Assembly: GCA_003255065.1 (NCBI GenBank)
Contig: QAOA01006734.1
Location: 275,759 to 339,758 of the forward strand
Direction of reading: 5' to 3'
DNA: 64,000 nt
From: Cercis canadensis
Taxonomy: Eukaryota; Streptophyta; Magnoliopsida; Fabales; Fabaceae
This document shows positions 36,403 through 48,000 of this stretch, one piece after another; the first letter of the stretch is position 1; the number at the start of each line of letters is the position of its first letter. The notes below the pieces were generated by a model. It ran no database searches, was not told the origin of the DNA, and was given only the letters and a program-made list of their open reading frames with translations. The translations under genes and the position numbers were made by a program.

Positions 36403-37444
36403 CTATGAACAACTGTGCACAAATCACTACCACCAGCCCTCCCAACCCCACCTTGCAATATAATAAACGGCCTCTACAACTATAAAAGAGATATTTTCAG
36501 TCTTGGCTGCACTGAGGGTGGCCATGCTCTGTCACCACAGAGAATCCATCACTGCCACGTGGATATATCCTTGTTGAGCATGCCTAGCCAAAACATCGTC
36601 ACTCAAACTGGTTTGTGAAGTAAGGTACAACTGAGAACCTCCAATTACATGTGAATTGCTTTACAGTTTGGGTTACTGGATTTGGTGTAGTGACTATGTC
36701 ATGAGAACACGTTGGCAAATGTTTGTATGTGAACCTCATGAAATGAAAAAAAAAAAAAATTAAAACTATGCATATGTAACATAGAAGAGATCAAAATTGA
36801 TCTTCACATGCTTCATTCCTTTTTGTTTAAAAAATAAGAATCTTCACTTAGACATGGATTTTAGTTTTTACTATTTCTATGTATATCCACAAACTCTGAG
36901 GCTGGCTGGCATTGCAAAGGGTTGTCAGTTGTCTAGAGCCTCTAGAGTCTAAACTCTGACCTAATTGGGCATAAGAAAGATGCTTGAATGGGAATATTGG
37001 ATTTGGAAAACCCATTCAGGCATGAGGCATAAAAATAAAATAGAAAGTGTTTGATTCTTTGCCTGCATTTACACTGGCTTTGACGGATTACTTTCCAAGA
37101 TATCGAATGCTATTATATCTGCCAAACGTTACCAATGTCGAATAAAAAAGTTGAAAATTGTACAATTGAAGCTGTGTTAAATCTTCCATAAACGACTAGA
37201 AGATGTAGCGTTTCTGTGGGGATGACTACACGACACAAGAAAATTTAGCAATGGCGTTTGGCATAGCTTAAATGGTAGCCTTTAAGGCGTGAGAAAGAAT
37301 ACTGAACCCCTGCCTTATTCTGAGTTTTCTTCTGGAGTGTGGTTGGTAGAAAAAAAGAAAAAGAAAAACAACAACTAACAATGCCGTTCTGGCAGTTAAT
37401 TAAGCCGTTTTTAACACCTGAAGACGTTACGGGTTTCAATTTTC
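36403..37444. other. Upstream region of the WRKY gene
   Basis: No gene. Around 37257-37330 the plus strand has TAGCTTAAATGG, which fits an RNA polymerase III A-box, followed by a poor B-box-like ACTGAACCCC. This may be an old tRNA-derived SINE but is too weak to call. Confidence 0.35.
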
Positions 37445-37835
37445 TTAAGGTGAGGCCTATGCTATCCTTCTTAGAGGATAGCACTACTCCATCTTTTTCG
37501 GATAAGATTTTAGGTGAGATTAAGTAGGATTTACAGTGTAATTTTAGTGTAATTATAAAAAATTTTAAAAATTAAATTATTTAGTATGTGTTAAAACATA
37601 CAATTTATTATAAAATATAAGAATATCATAATATAAAAAAAAAATGTATCAAAAAAAAAACTATAAAAAATTATTTCTTAATATATTATTTTATATTATA
37701 TTATTCTTATATTTTATAAAAGAAAATTATATATTCTTACGCATAATAAATCAACGACACTAAAATTATTAGATGAGTCTCACTTAAAATTATTTAACTG
37801 AAGTGGGATAGTACTATATTCTTAGGTAGCTCACC
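37445..37835. mobile_element. Probable foldback MITE (about 390 bp)
   Basis: The left part (GGTGAGGCC...GAGGATAGCACTACTCC) and the reverse complement of the right part (GGGTGAGC...ATAGTACTATCCCAC) are imperfect inverted repeats around a very AT-rich middle. Ends and target duplication are not sharply defined. Confidence 0.45.
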
Positions 37836-37860
37836 CTTTCATAAATAAATGATTTTTTTT

Positions 37861-38098
37861 AGAGGGTGTTATATATACTACACTCTCTTGATGTGATAGA
37901 AGTCACATTTTTTATTTTTTTTTACATAATTTAAATTTTATTAAATCAATATTTAGTTATACTAAACAAAATTTAAGTGAGTTTAATAAAATTTAAATTA
38001 TATAAACTATATCATATTAATATAATATAATATAAAATTAAAATTATATAAAAAAAAATGACAATAAGTTACATGAAGAAGGTGTAGGATAGTCTTGC
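37861..38098. mobile_element. Probable foldback MITE (about 240 bp)
   Basis: Left CTACACTCTCTTGATG and the reverse complement of the right end CTACACCTTCTTCATG pair. The pairing continues through ACATAATTTAAATTTTATTAAA-type sequence, so the whole unit is close to palindromic. It has no coding capacity. The exact ends are uncertain. Confidence 0.5.
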
Positions 38099-38249
38099 CT
38101 TTTTTTTTTTGTTACGATTCATAAAGAAAGAAAGCTGTACTGCGCCCTGCGGGTCTGGGAGCCCTTTTTGTCCCGTTCATCATGCACCAAGTGATTTGAC
38201 ATAATACTTTTGCCCCACTTTGTTTCGGGCTTATTATGCTACATTGCTA

Positions 38250-38759
38250 GGCTTTTTGACACAAATATTACATTATACAAAAGTATTTATCCAAATATTA
38301 TAAGTTTTAAACTATTTACACAAATATTATACTTTTTAAAAATTTTAAAAAAAAGATTTTCGGACACATAGAACCCACTGGACACGTCGTGGCCCAAGCC
38401 AAAATCCGTCCATTGCAATCCTTTTCATCTCTGGTTGGCTACTGTATCATATTTTGTCATTGTACTAGTTGTACTGGTTAATTATTTCATCAACATGTAA
38501 AACATGACTTGTGGGCTGAATCTGAGGCTATCGACATTTATGTAATTTCATATGAAAAGATTTTGGCCTATTGGGATACGCCGTGGGCCTCACGGCGTGT
38601 CCACGTGGGACACGCCGTGAGGCCCACGTGTCCAAAAATCTTTTTTTATTTTTTTTTATTTTTGAATTGTTAAAAAATATAATATTTGTGTAAATTGTTT
38701 AAAACTTATAATATTTGGGTAAATACTTTTGTACAATATAATATTTATGTCAAAAGGCC
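38250..38759. mobile_element. MULE-type MITE with long inverted repeats, 510 bp
   Basis: The left end GGCTTTTTGACACAAATATT and the inverted right end GGCCTTTTGACATAAATATT continue as matching arms for at least 120 bp. The element is bounded by a perfect 10-bp direct repeat TACATTGCTA (38240-38249 and 38760-38769). The core (about 38575-38635) is GC-rich and has its own palindromes built from ACGCCGTG/CACGGCGT and CACGTG. A 9-11-bp duplication plus long TIRs is the Mutator-like pattern. It has no transposase, so it is non-autonomous. Confidence 0.88.
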
Positions 38760-38769
38760 TACATTGCTA

Positions 38770-40317
38770 CCCCACTTTTTAGTGCACGTAACACTAGTCT
38801 CATTTTTCATTAGGAGTTTAGGCTGAAGCGAATATCTAATTTTGTTACTACGAAATTACTTAATATGTATTAGAATAAATAATTATATAAATTATTAAAT
38901 ATAAAATATTAATGTGAGATATTGCTTTTATTTGATGGAGTTAGATGAATTCTATTAATTATTTGAATGTTGAAGTTGAACCTATTTTGAGATATTCATT
39001 TTTTGAAGCTTTTTTTTTTTAGTTACAATTTTAAATTCAAAACGAACTTTAAAAAAATTAGCTTAGCACTGCCCTTGGCCCAAAAGATCTTTGATTTTTT
39101 CACAATGAACAAAAAATTTCAAATCAAACAAAGTGATTGGTACAGTTATCTGGACTGTAAATTTAAAACTCAGCCCAATGGACTTTTTATGTTGCACATT
39201 GGATGAAAATGTATAGAGAGAGAACCCAATAAGAGAATCTTGAAACGATTCATTCAACAGCCATAAGGTTTGTGGGAGATCCCAACAAACAAGGACTTTG
39301 CACCTTCGTTTCCATTTATCCACCTTCCCACCTAAACCAATCCCAGGTAGTTACCAGTCGGACTCACTTACTGTTGAGTGTTGACGCTTGACAATCACCC
39401 TCTATCGTCAAATTGCAAGTCACATTTTTTTTTTCGATTCCCCTTTCTACTTTTTTCTTGAGGTGCCTTTCTACTCTATTATTAGGAGAGAGGCTAGCAT
39501 CACAAATTCTGTCATTTTACTAAATGACAGTTCTATCTACACCACACATCTCTGTAACTTCAAATAAGGGAACTGATTGAATAGGTTTTTTTTTTTTAAT
39601 TTTAAAAAAAAATCTTTTAAATTTAATTTAATTAACAATTTCATACCAATCCAAAATTACCGGATTACGGATTACGGATTACGGAAGGCATCGTCTGCGA
39701 TCAGCGTCTCCTTTTCTCTCTTTCTTTTTCCGTCTTGTTTCATTTTCCAAAGGTTACCCATGGATCCCAATCTATCAACTGCTAGTCTGGTACCAGTAGC
39801 AATGGATGATTTTTCATGAATAAGAACAAATTAACTGAATGCAAAAAAAGCCTTGAAATCTAAAGATAGATAATTCAATCAATCTTTTGTTTTTAGTATA
39901 CAATTTTGAAAGTCACGTCTCTAAATTCTCATCAAATCGAATATGGACTCTGCGATCCAGGCGATCTTTCAGTGTAATGGCTCAAGTTCTTTATCTCTTA
40001 ACAACCCTCGTTAGGACTCAAGGAGAGGGGGAAAACGAGCAGATCGATCTTTGGGGTTAAAACTTGGAAGGCATACCTTACATGGGCCTTCGTTCGTGAC
40101 TGGATTTGGCCCTTTTGGCTCCTTCCGGTTTAATCAAAAGATAAACAAAAAAAGAAAGAAACTAGTGTATAGGGGAAGTGATTCTTGTAGATATTGTACT
40201 TTTACAAATTAAATATATAAATAAGATATATTTTAAATTATTTTTATGACTACGGTAAATTTTTTTTTTACTTTTCTCTTCAGTATCTATGCTAGCCAAT
40301 ATATATATATATATATA
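38770..40317. other. Intergenic with a small ATTACGG tandem repeat
   Basis: AT-rich, no supported gene. Three perfect 7-bp units ATTACGG lie at 39664-39684. Shortly after, CT-rich leader-like sequence precedes a 19-codon ATG frame (39760-39819, MDPNLSTASLVP...), possibly a relic of a gene's 5' end, but nothing follows it. Confidence 0.4.
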
Positions 40318-40420
40318 AGAGGTTTTTTAGATACTTTTAGTATTTATAAAGTATGTCNATTATGTATGCTTGTCATGTCAGTGTAGTATAGCATACTTAC
40401 GTAGTATCATAGAATCCCCG
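40318..40420. mobile_element. Small TIR repeat, family A, copy 2 (interrupted by N)
   Basis: Both ends match the repeat at 22072-22284 (AGAGGTTTTTTAGATACTTT... and ...CATACTTACGTAGTATCATA). About 105-110 bp of the middle is absent exactly at the N at 40358, so the shortening is probably a sequencing gap rather than a deletion. Confidence 0.65.
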
Positions 40421-42770
40421 ATATATATATATATGGTAGACGAAGCTCGTACTTGTACATGTGCTTCATAGCTTGGTAGCAAGATGAATTTACCTAANGA
40501 GGATCATGGTAACACGTTGCTTAGTGAGGGGCTAAACCATAAGTCTAACCAATCATGAGCCAAATTATTTTCTTAATTTTATTTATTTTTTGGTTACCGT
40601 CCTCCCTGTTTTATGATTTATAGCCAGCTAGCCGTTTTATATTGCAAAGGTATTTTCACAGTCCACATCAGACGATTATAGCGTGTTAAGGGGAACATTA
40701 TATAAAACGTATCAACGTAAGCAGCTCGATCCTCTCTATCATTATAATAATAATACTTATTATTATTATTATTATTACTTTGTGATATTCAATCAACAAG
40801 CTATGTGGATTGGGTAAAATTCACTACCGGGTTACGGTTTTGGGCACGTACCTGATATTAGGAAGCAAAGAAATTTTCGTCAGTCAGAGTCAGAGACCGT
40901 GTGATTCTGGCCTGCTGGGGCCCAAACCAGCCCACCTAACTGGATAATCTATTTTATTTTCTATAAATAAAAATGCCTGGCGAATTTAAAATTGACGATT
41001 CCTCTATGAGGATTAGGAGTCTCGGGTTTCACATTAAAATTCAGACTTAAGTGGCCAAACGGGTCAATGTATCCTTCTTCCTATTATATTATTTGTTTTT
41101 TTATTTTTATTTTTATTTGTTTAGTTGTTAGTAGTTATATGCCAGAAATTGTGAATCCAAAATTCCAAATATGAGAACCGCAAATGAGAATAATACACCT
41201 AAAGGATCTCTATTTTATTCGCATGCTTAAGAATAAACTCTTATCGATTTTGACTGGAGACAGCAAGTTTAAGAGATCAGGCAACTCGTAGCCAAAAAGA
41301 AAAGAAAAAACAGCTAGAGAAAGACAAGTTACCATTAAAAGAACAAATTTGCTTGAAGCCATGGGTTGTGTTAGTTCAATCTGTTTTATTTTTCCACGTC
41401 CTTTAGACATGTGGAGTAAAATTAGAACCTTCCAGAAAAAAAAATAGGAAGCCCGTAATACGTAAACTGCATTTGTTCAAAGTCAAACAAAAAATTGAAA
41501 AGAAAAATAATTTAGGTTCGTATCAGAGTTTGTCTAGTATTCAATTCATTATACTTGATGCATGTTTTAACTTAGCCGCATCTATCCTTTTCAGGAAACT
41601 AATAGAAAACGATACTACATTACTAAACTCCTAAGTCCTAACAACTAAATAAAGACTTATTATTTCAGAAAAAGAAAGGAAAATAAAAAACAAAAAAACC
41701 GTCCCATTAACTTAAGTTGTACGTTAATACTATTATACAAGTTTGCAAGAACTCCTTTTGAATGATAAATGTACTTATCAATTGTCACAAATATGACATA
41801 ATAACTTATAATCATAAATTCATAATTATTATTATGTACGGAAATTACGTGAAATTAAAGTAAGGGTTTGGATAGTACAAACTCATAAAATGATTATCTT
41901 TGGAAACCAAAAAGGATAGTTCATTATAGTCAACTAGAACAACAGACTAATGTGGATGATTCCTCCCACTACAGGGGATATGAGTTGACATGAGAGTTAT
42001 GCTTTCGCACCTTACATGTCAAGTTGCAAATTTGTAATTAGTCTGACTTAATTGGTTCAATATTCAACTCAATGTTTTATTTCCCTTTTTTTGTTTCTTT
42101 TTTTTTCCAGGGAAGAAAATACTTGGTGGAATATTAACGTAATGTTTGATTTTGATAAAGGATAAAAGGAAAGAAATTGGGGGATGGGGGGAATGAAGGG
42201 ATGTGTTTAGATTGCAGACATGATTAATAGATCTACGTTTCTCTATTTGATTTATTAATTAAAAAGATAAAGAACAATGCAATATTACCCCCTCTTGTCT
42301 TATATATTAAGAAGTTTCCATGTTCAAAAACATATGTATAGCAGATAAAACGTGGAATTTCGATGAATCCCAAAAAATAAATTGGTGAGCCTATAAAAAC
42401 GGAACTGGCGAAGTGTGGTCTTCCAAATTTCAAAATGGTTCCAATCTTCCTTCAAATTTGCAGCAGTATTCAAACCGTGGCACGGATTCTTTCCTTTGTA
42501 CCCAACCGATGAGCAAAAAGATAAAACATAGAATTAATTTGATATAATTCATGGGCACATGTTCATTAAAGCAAATATAACATAAGACCATGTCCGTGAA
42601 AATGTCAACTAAATAAACAATCGACGTGGCAACCACTTTAAATTCCTTTCAGCAACTAGTTGTTAAGTCACATATACAGAGAAACCTTAATGTTCAACTT
42701 TCCGTGGCTTGTAAATAAGGGCTAAGGGGGAGTTTGTTTGAGTAGTCATTATTGCTTGAGATCAAACACA
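40421..42770. other. Intergenic, with an ATT microsatellite and one N
   Basis: An ATT/ATA-type run lies at 40741-40778 and an N at 40498. AT-rich sequence follows without a clear gene apart from the small minus-strand frame noted separately. TGTAAATAAGG at about 42710 could be a weak TATA-like element or part of the leader of the next gene. Confidence 0.4.
41210..41362 (-). CDS. Candidate 50-codon hydrophobic small ORF
   Basis: The minus-strand ATG at 41362 sits in ACCCATGGCTTC, a good plant initiation context. The peptide MASSKFVLLMVTCLSLAVFS begins with a basic residue and a hydrophobic stretch like a signal peptide or anchor, then a short tail to the stop at 41210. No family recognised and no cysteine pattern of a known peptide hormone. 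It may be the first exon of an unseen gene or chance. Confidence 0.25.
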   Translation of the reverse strand: MASSKFVLLMVTCLSLAVFSFLFGYELPDLLNLLSPVKIDKSLFLSMRIK

Positions 42771-43619
42771 ATGGGTTGGCAACAGAAAGCAAAACATCTC
42801 TTCATTTCTGTCTCTCCAAGAGAGATCTTCTACCTCCTCACCCTCACACTCCTCAGCCTCCTCCTTCCCCTCTCGTTTCTTCTCCTAGCCAGGCTTTCTG
42901 GTGCTCAATACTATCTTCAGAGCCTCACATGGTATCATTCATCTGAGCCTTTTCCTTATGTTTTCTCCATTTTCCTTCATATGAATCCAGCTGTTCTCTA
43001 CCTTCTTGTCTCTATTGTGAGCGTAGCTACGCTAATCCACGACTTGACGGGTAAAATCACCCTTTTGAGCGAGTCTCCCTCCCCTGTTCTCCAACCACGT
43101 CTCTACACTGCATGGATTTTACTCTGCACTTTGCAAGTTTGCGTTGGTTTGGGCATTGAAGGAAGCATAGCGGCTGGGATTGATGACTCTGACTCAACTT
43201 TTGGCGTTGAGAGGAATTTCTTGAGCAGAGTAATTTTTCTATTGGGTTTGCATGAGACTATGCAAAATTGGTCCAGAATGGTGGTGAAGCCCGTGGTGGA
43301 CGACACCGTATTTGGGGTTGCCAGAAAAGAGAGATGGATCGAAAGAGTGGCCATAGCTGTAGGCTTGGGTAGCTTATGGTGGTGGAAATTGAGGGACGAG
43401 GTGGAGACATTGGTGGTTATGGCAGAGGCCAAGAAAGAGCAATTGATGGATGTGGGAATGGGTGATTTCGTTGGATGGTGGCTATATTATCTCACAGTCA
43501 CAATTGGGATGGTGAGGATTGTGAAGGGTCTAATGTGGATTGCCATGATTTCTCTCTGTAGAAGAAGGCAAACAAGGATTTCCCCGGTGGAGCCTAGTGG
43601 AAACGATGACAAGGTGTAA
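42771..43619 (+). CDS. Plant integral membrane protein of unknown function (282 aa)
   Basis: Single exon starting MGWQQKAKHLF. I recognise it only as a plant-type multi-pass membrane protein. Hydrophobic stretches likely to span the membrane are at about residues 18-42, 62-88, 113-136 and 236-266, with a weaker one near 195-210. A conserved-looking loop HETMQNWSRMVVKPVVDDTV lies between them, and the C-terminal tail is basic (CRRRQTR). The frame is open 33 nt further upstream but has no earlier ATG, so this start is well supported. No catalytic motif is visible. Confidence 0.8.
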   Translation: MGWQQKAKHLFISVSPREIFYLLTLTLLSLLLPLSFLLLARLSGAQYYLQSLTWYHSSEPFPYVFSIFLHMNPAVLYLLVSIVSVATLIHDLTGKITLLSESPSPVLQPRLYTAWILLCTLQVCVGLGIEGSIAAGIDDSDSTFGVERNFLSRVIFLLGLHETMQNWSRMVVKPVVDDTVFGVARKERWIERVAIAVGLGSLWWWKLRDEVETLVVMAEAKKEQLMDVGMGDFVGWWLYYLTVTIGMVRIVKGLMWIAMISLCRRRQTRISPVEPSGNDDKV

Positions 43620-44548
43620 ATTTGACCAATTCTGTAATTGTTTTTTTTTTTTTTTGTTAATTAAGGTTTTTGTTATATTAATTGTTTTGTCAGAGAGACA
43701 TTACAATATTGTATACTTTTTTGTCAAATTCGTAATAAACTTGTATTCATAACACACTGGCAACTTGTTAATAATTACTTGTTTAATATAGCTCATTTTT
43801 CATAATTTTCTTTTACTTCCAAAAAAACGTCTATTTGGATGGTAGAGTATAAAAAACCACTGGTAAAGACTTGTAGCAGGGGACTCATGTAATATATATT
43901 TGACGAATTCAGTAGCAGGTTTCTTTTTCTGGGTAAGAGAAGCAGGTATTTTCAGAGTGAGTTAATACCCGATTAAATCATTGTGTCATCCTCTAATGCC
44001 AACATCATATGTGTAGAGGAGTAGTGGTTAACCACATCAAATACCAGACCATGCTCTAGGTTAAGTTTCTTGGCAGAGGAATTAGCTAGAAAATTCAAAT
44101 ATGAAATAATCATCATCAATATACATATAAGGAGAAGACATGACATCAACACATAACAATTGTCATAAAGCTAAAGTATATGTGACATATTAAAAATTCA
44201 ATTTAATAATAATTTATAATTTAGAAATAACTGGACAAAATAATTTAGAGAATTAATTAAATTCAAATATAAATACATCAATTCAATAATAATTTAGAAA
44301 TATAATTGTACATTATCCCAGATTTGAAATTCAAAAAAGTAAAATAATAATTTAAAATTCAAAATTAGATCCCATAATAAAGAGGGATAAGTTTGGCCAA
44401 TTCATCAATTTATTTTGTTCCATTTTCAAAAAATAAGACATGCAACAATAGACCAAAAAGTTTAACTTTAATTATTGATAACATCAATTGACGGATGGAA
44501 ATATTTTCCATCTCTCTTATTTTTATTTGCTTTTGTCATACTTATTTA
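43620..44548. other. Intergenic, no gene seen
   Basis: T-rich probable 3' UTR at 43640-43660, then AT-rich sequence. It ends at the 8-bp target duplication (44541-44548) of the hAT-like element. Confidence 0.45.
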
Positions 44549-44997
44549 TAAATGTGGCAATCGGATCAACCCCGCCCGACCGAGCTAATACCATTTTTAG
44601 GCTAGGTCAAGTCGAGCCCGAATTTAATCAGGTTGGCATGGCTAGCCCAATATAGTCCTATGACAGGCTAGCTCGACCCTAATGTAAAAAATTATTTTTT
44701 ATTTTTTTTATTAAAATAAAAGTATATATGTATGTAAAAATATATAATAAACTTATATGTTATCTAAAGTTAATAAAGTCTCTTACAATAGTTGTATAAA
44801 TAATACTAATTACACAATTTTTATATTTTAATTATAATAATTATACAAGTAATTTAATCTTCGTTTTGCAACAACAAAAAAATTGCAAATAAAATCAGGT
44901 TAGGCCAAATTAGCATAGTTTTTTAGGCCAATTTTTTCATAGCCCGACCCAACCCTAGCACTGGATTATATGGGTTGGGCCCATTTTACCACCTCTA
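44549..44997. mobile_element. hAT-like non-autonomous element, 449 bp
   Basis: The ends TAAATGTGGCAA and the inverted right end TAGAGGTGGTAA agree at 9 of 12 positions and resemble plant hAT termini. The flanks CTTATTTA (44541-44548) and TTTATTTA (44998-45005) agree at 7 of 8, fitting the 8-bp duplication of hAT elements. The interior has GC-rich CCCGCCCGACC and GCCCGACCCAACCC blocks at the two ends and an AT-rich centre, with no transposase. Confidence 0.65.
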
Positions 44998-45005
44998 TTT
45001 ATTTA

Positions 45006-48000
45006 GATATTTTCTATATCTAATCTATGATCAATTAAAAAGAAAAAATATATTACACTTAAAATATGCTATATATTGTCGGGTTTTAATTTGATCTATT
45101 TTTATATTTTACTTCAAATAGTAATATTTTATATACGTATTAGTTGGTATAATTGCCCCTGCAATTCCAAATCATGCAACATAGTCCATACTTATTTTGG
45201 CTTAGCCTCAAACAGATATACCATCGTGCATCTAAAGCAACATGCTTTAGATAGGCCTATTTCATTGCTATAACTGATCGTATTTTTTTGTCCGGATAAG
45301 TAATTGAATCAATAAAAATTGATGAAGTTATTGGTTTATGATAGTTTCAATTTTGAATTCGGATCTAATGGATAATTTTGCCTGGTCAAAACTTAAGTTA
45401 TTAGATACACTTTATATATATATATATAATTTTCTGTTTCCGTTAGATAAATAAAATTAACTAATTTTTGTTGGCCAGAATTAATTAAAGATAACTTTTT
45501 ATGGAATAATTAGAAATAAATTAATTTGATTATAATTAAAAATAATTTGTAAGCTTTATTGTGTGTTCTATGTATAACATATTATACTCTATTTGATTTT
45601 TTTCTTGATAAATTATGACATTAACAAATTTAGTCATAAAACAAAGTGATCTATAGCATCACTATTGGTTTTTTGGGTCCAGAATAAAAATAATTTTATT
45701 ATTTTCTAATGTAATAACATTTATTTTTGGCTAAAAGCTAATTGAATTTATTTTTGGCTAAAAATAATGTTCTATGTATAACATTACTTTCTTTTTTTTA
45801 GCTAATGTAATGGAGCTTTAACCTTGTGGGGCAGGCAGGTGTTAAATATGGGCCTTTATTGAGATTGATTAATTACCATGATGGCCCAGTTTGTATAAAG
45901 TAAAGCGAAAGCCTAGTAATGGTCCACAACAAACGGATTCTCTTGCCCCAGGCCCCACAAAAATAGTCCATAGTCTGTCAATCGCCACCCCAAAGANAAA
46001 AAAAAAAAAAAAAAAAAAGGGACATCAGATGTCCCATGATGCTTACATTCATCACATACTTTCCCAGCTGACGTACTCTCTGGGCGTTTTGCTGTCCGCT
46101 GGTTCCTAATAAAATATTTTTACAGCAAAAGAAAAAAGTGTTTGTTAAGTTCAAGCTTTTTTTTAGACGGAGTGTAACTTTATTCATCTTTATTATTGAA
46201 GAGTTTTGGTGGGATTTAGAGACCAAATTTTATGTCATTGAGGAATATCAAAAAATTGGATCACATATTATGTGACAAAGCACACAATTTTTTTTAATAA
46301 ATTGTAAGAACAACACAATATAAAAAGTTTGCCAAATAAAAATTCAACTTCTACCAAAAAAATAAAATTTAGCACGATTTCATATATCGTGTCATTCTTG
46401 TATTTTATAAATAACTGTATGTTCTATTACATACTGTGAGATTTAGTTTTTTAAAATATTAAATTTATTGGGTGAGTCCAACTAGAATACATCCCACTAA
46501 ATGAGAATGTAGCATTACCCTCCTACTTTTTTTGGTTGTAGCATAGCAATCACCAAAGAAAAAACACTCATTACATGATTTACCATCAAAACTTAAAACT
46601 AAATTTAAATATCAATATAATTATTAGAGGGAGGTTTCTCATATTCTAAGAAGGCATATGATACCTTTTTGATATGGTAATATGACAGTGTCACATTAGA
46701 TCAGGTATGGTAAAATCACCCTTATGAGAGAATTATTATTTGATTTCTAAAATTGACAAAAAAAAGAAGACAATTAGATTTTAAGTATAGAAGAATTTTA
46801 ATTTGATTCTTCCTATATCATATAAAACATCTAAAATATCTTTTGGTTTGTGTGACTATTATGTTAACATATGTTGTTATCTTTTAATATTATGTGGTTA
46901 TTTTATTTACACTAAGGGATATTTTTTATATTTTTATGGGTATGAAAGGAACCAAATTGGAATCCCTTCATGTTTAGAACCAAATGATCTTTCTTACTAA
47001 TTTAAGGAACTAAACAATAATTCTCCCTATTTAATGGCATATAGTTTTATAATAATATATATAACATGTATTATGTCTAAATTATTTTAATTTTTTTTTT
47101 CAAAATCAATCATTTTATTTTCATTCCAACTGGTTTAAGCATCTCATGTAAAATTGAGATCCCACCCCCAATACCCTTACTTAAAAAATATAACTTTGTT
47201 TATCTAATAAAGGTTAAAAAAAATAAAAATCTTTTACATGCTCCGTCAAAAAGGTAACTCTTTATAAGGAATGAAAATTGAAAAATAAAAATAAATACGT
47301 TTTTCTTATTTAAATGAAAGTTGTGTTTTCCTTCCCCTAATTTTCATCCGTTCATGAGTTAAATATGTAAAAATAATTAAGTACAAATTATATTTTGACC
47401 TTAAGAAAATAAATATTATAAAGTAATTCCCTATATTTGATCTTTTATACATTAATATGTAGGATTAAATTGACTTCTTTTTTCTAAAAAAAGTAATTAA
47501 TTAATTATTTTTATTTCAGTAAATTAACAACAACCTTTTGTGTGTGAGTGCGTGTTTTTTTTAAAGGGGATTTCGCTAAATCTTGGTTTTGATAATTCTT
47601 CCTTGAGAACATTTGCGTTCAATGCGCTTAATTACAAGCAAATTGAGCATATTTTCTGTCCGGATGTTTTATTTCAGAGTACGTGTTACTGTCTCCTTCG
47701 ATAAATTATACGTTGATGCGTAAGTTGAAAGTTAAAACGCAATGAATATGGAAGAAAAAGAAGTTTAAGATGTTACCCACGTCTTTTTGAAACTAAGGTA
47801 GCTCATTAATAAAAAGATAATTTATTTAATAATTTAGAATTTATATTTGGTACATCTTCGGTGGAGTTTAAAATTTACACAAGTGACTTAATTTATACAT
47901 TTTTTTTTTGTAATAAACACTTCATAAAAATTATCTTAATGATGATATAGGTAATATTAATAGTTTATCTATGATTAACTTCAATAAAACGCGGAAGTGA

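Noticed and set aside
37257..37330. tRNA-derived SINE
   Set aside because: An A-box-like TAGCTTAAATGG is present, but the B-box is poor and no clear ends or poly-A tail were seen.
39664..39684. Telomere-like repeat
   Set aside because: The unit is ATTACGG, not the plant TTTAGGG repeat, and there are only three copies.
39943..40013. Short ATG frame MDSAIQAIFQCNGSSSLSLN
   Set aside because: Ends after about 23 codons with no convincing donor or downstream exon; nothing recognised.
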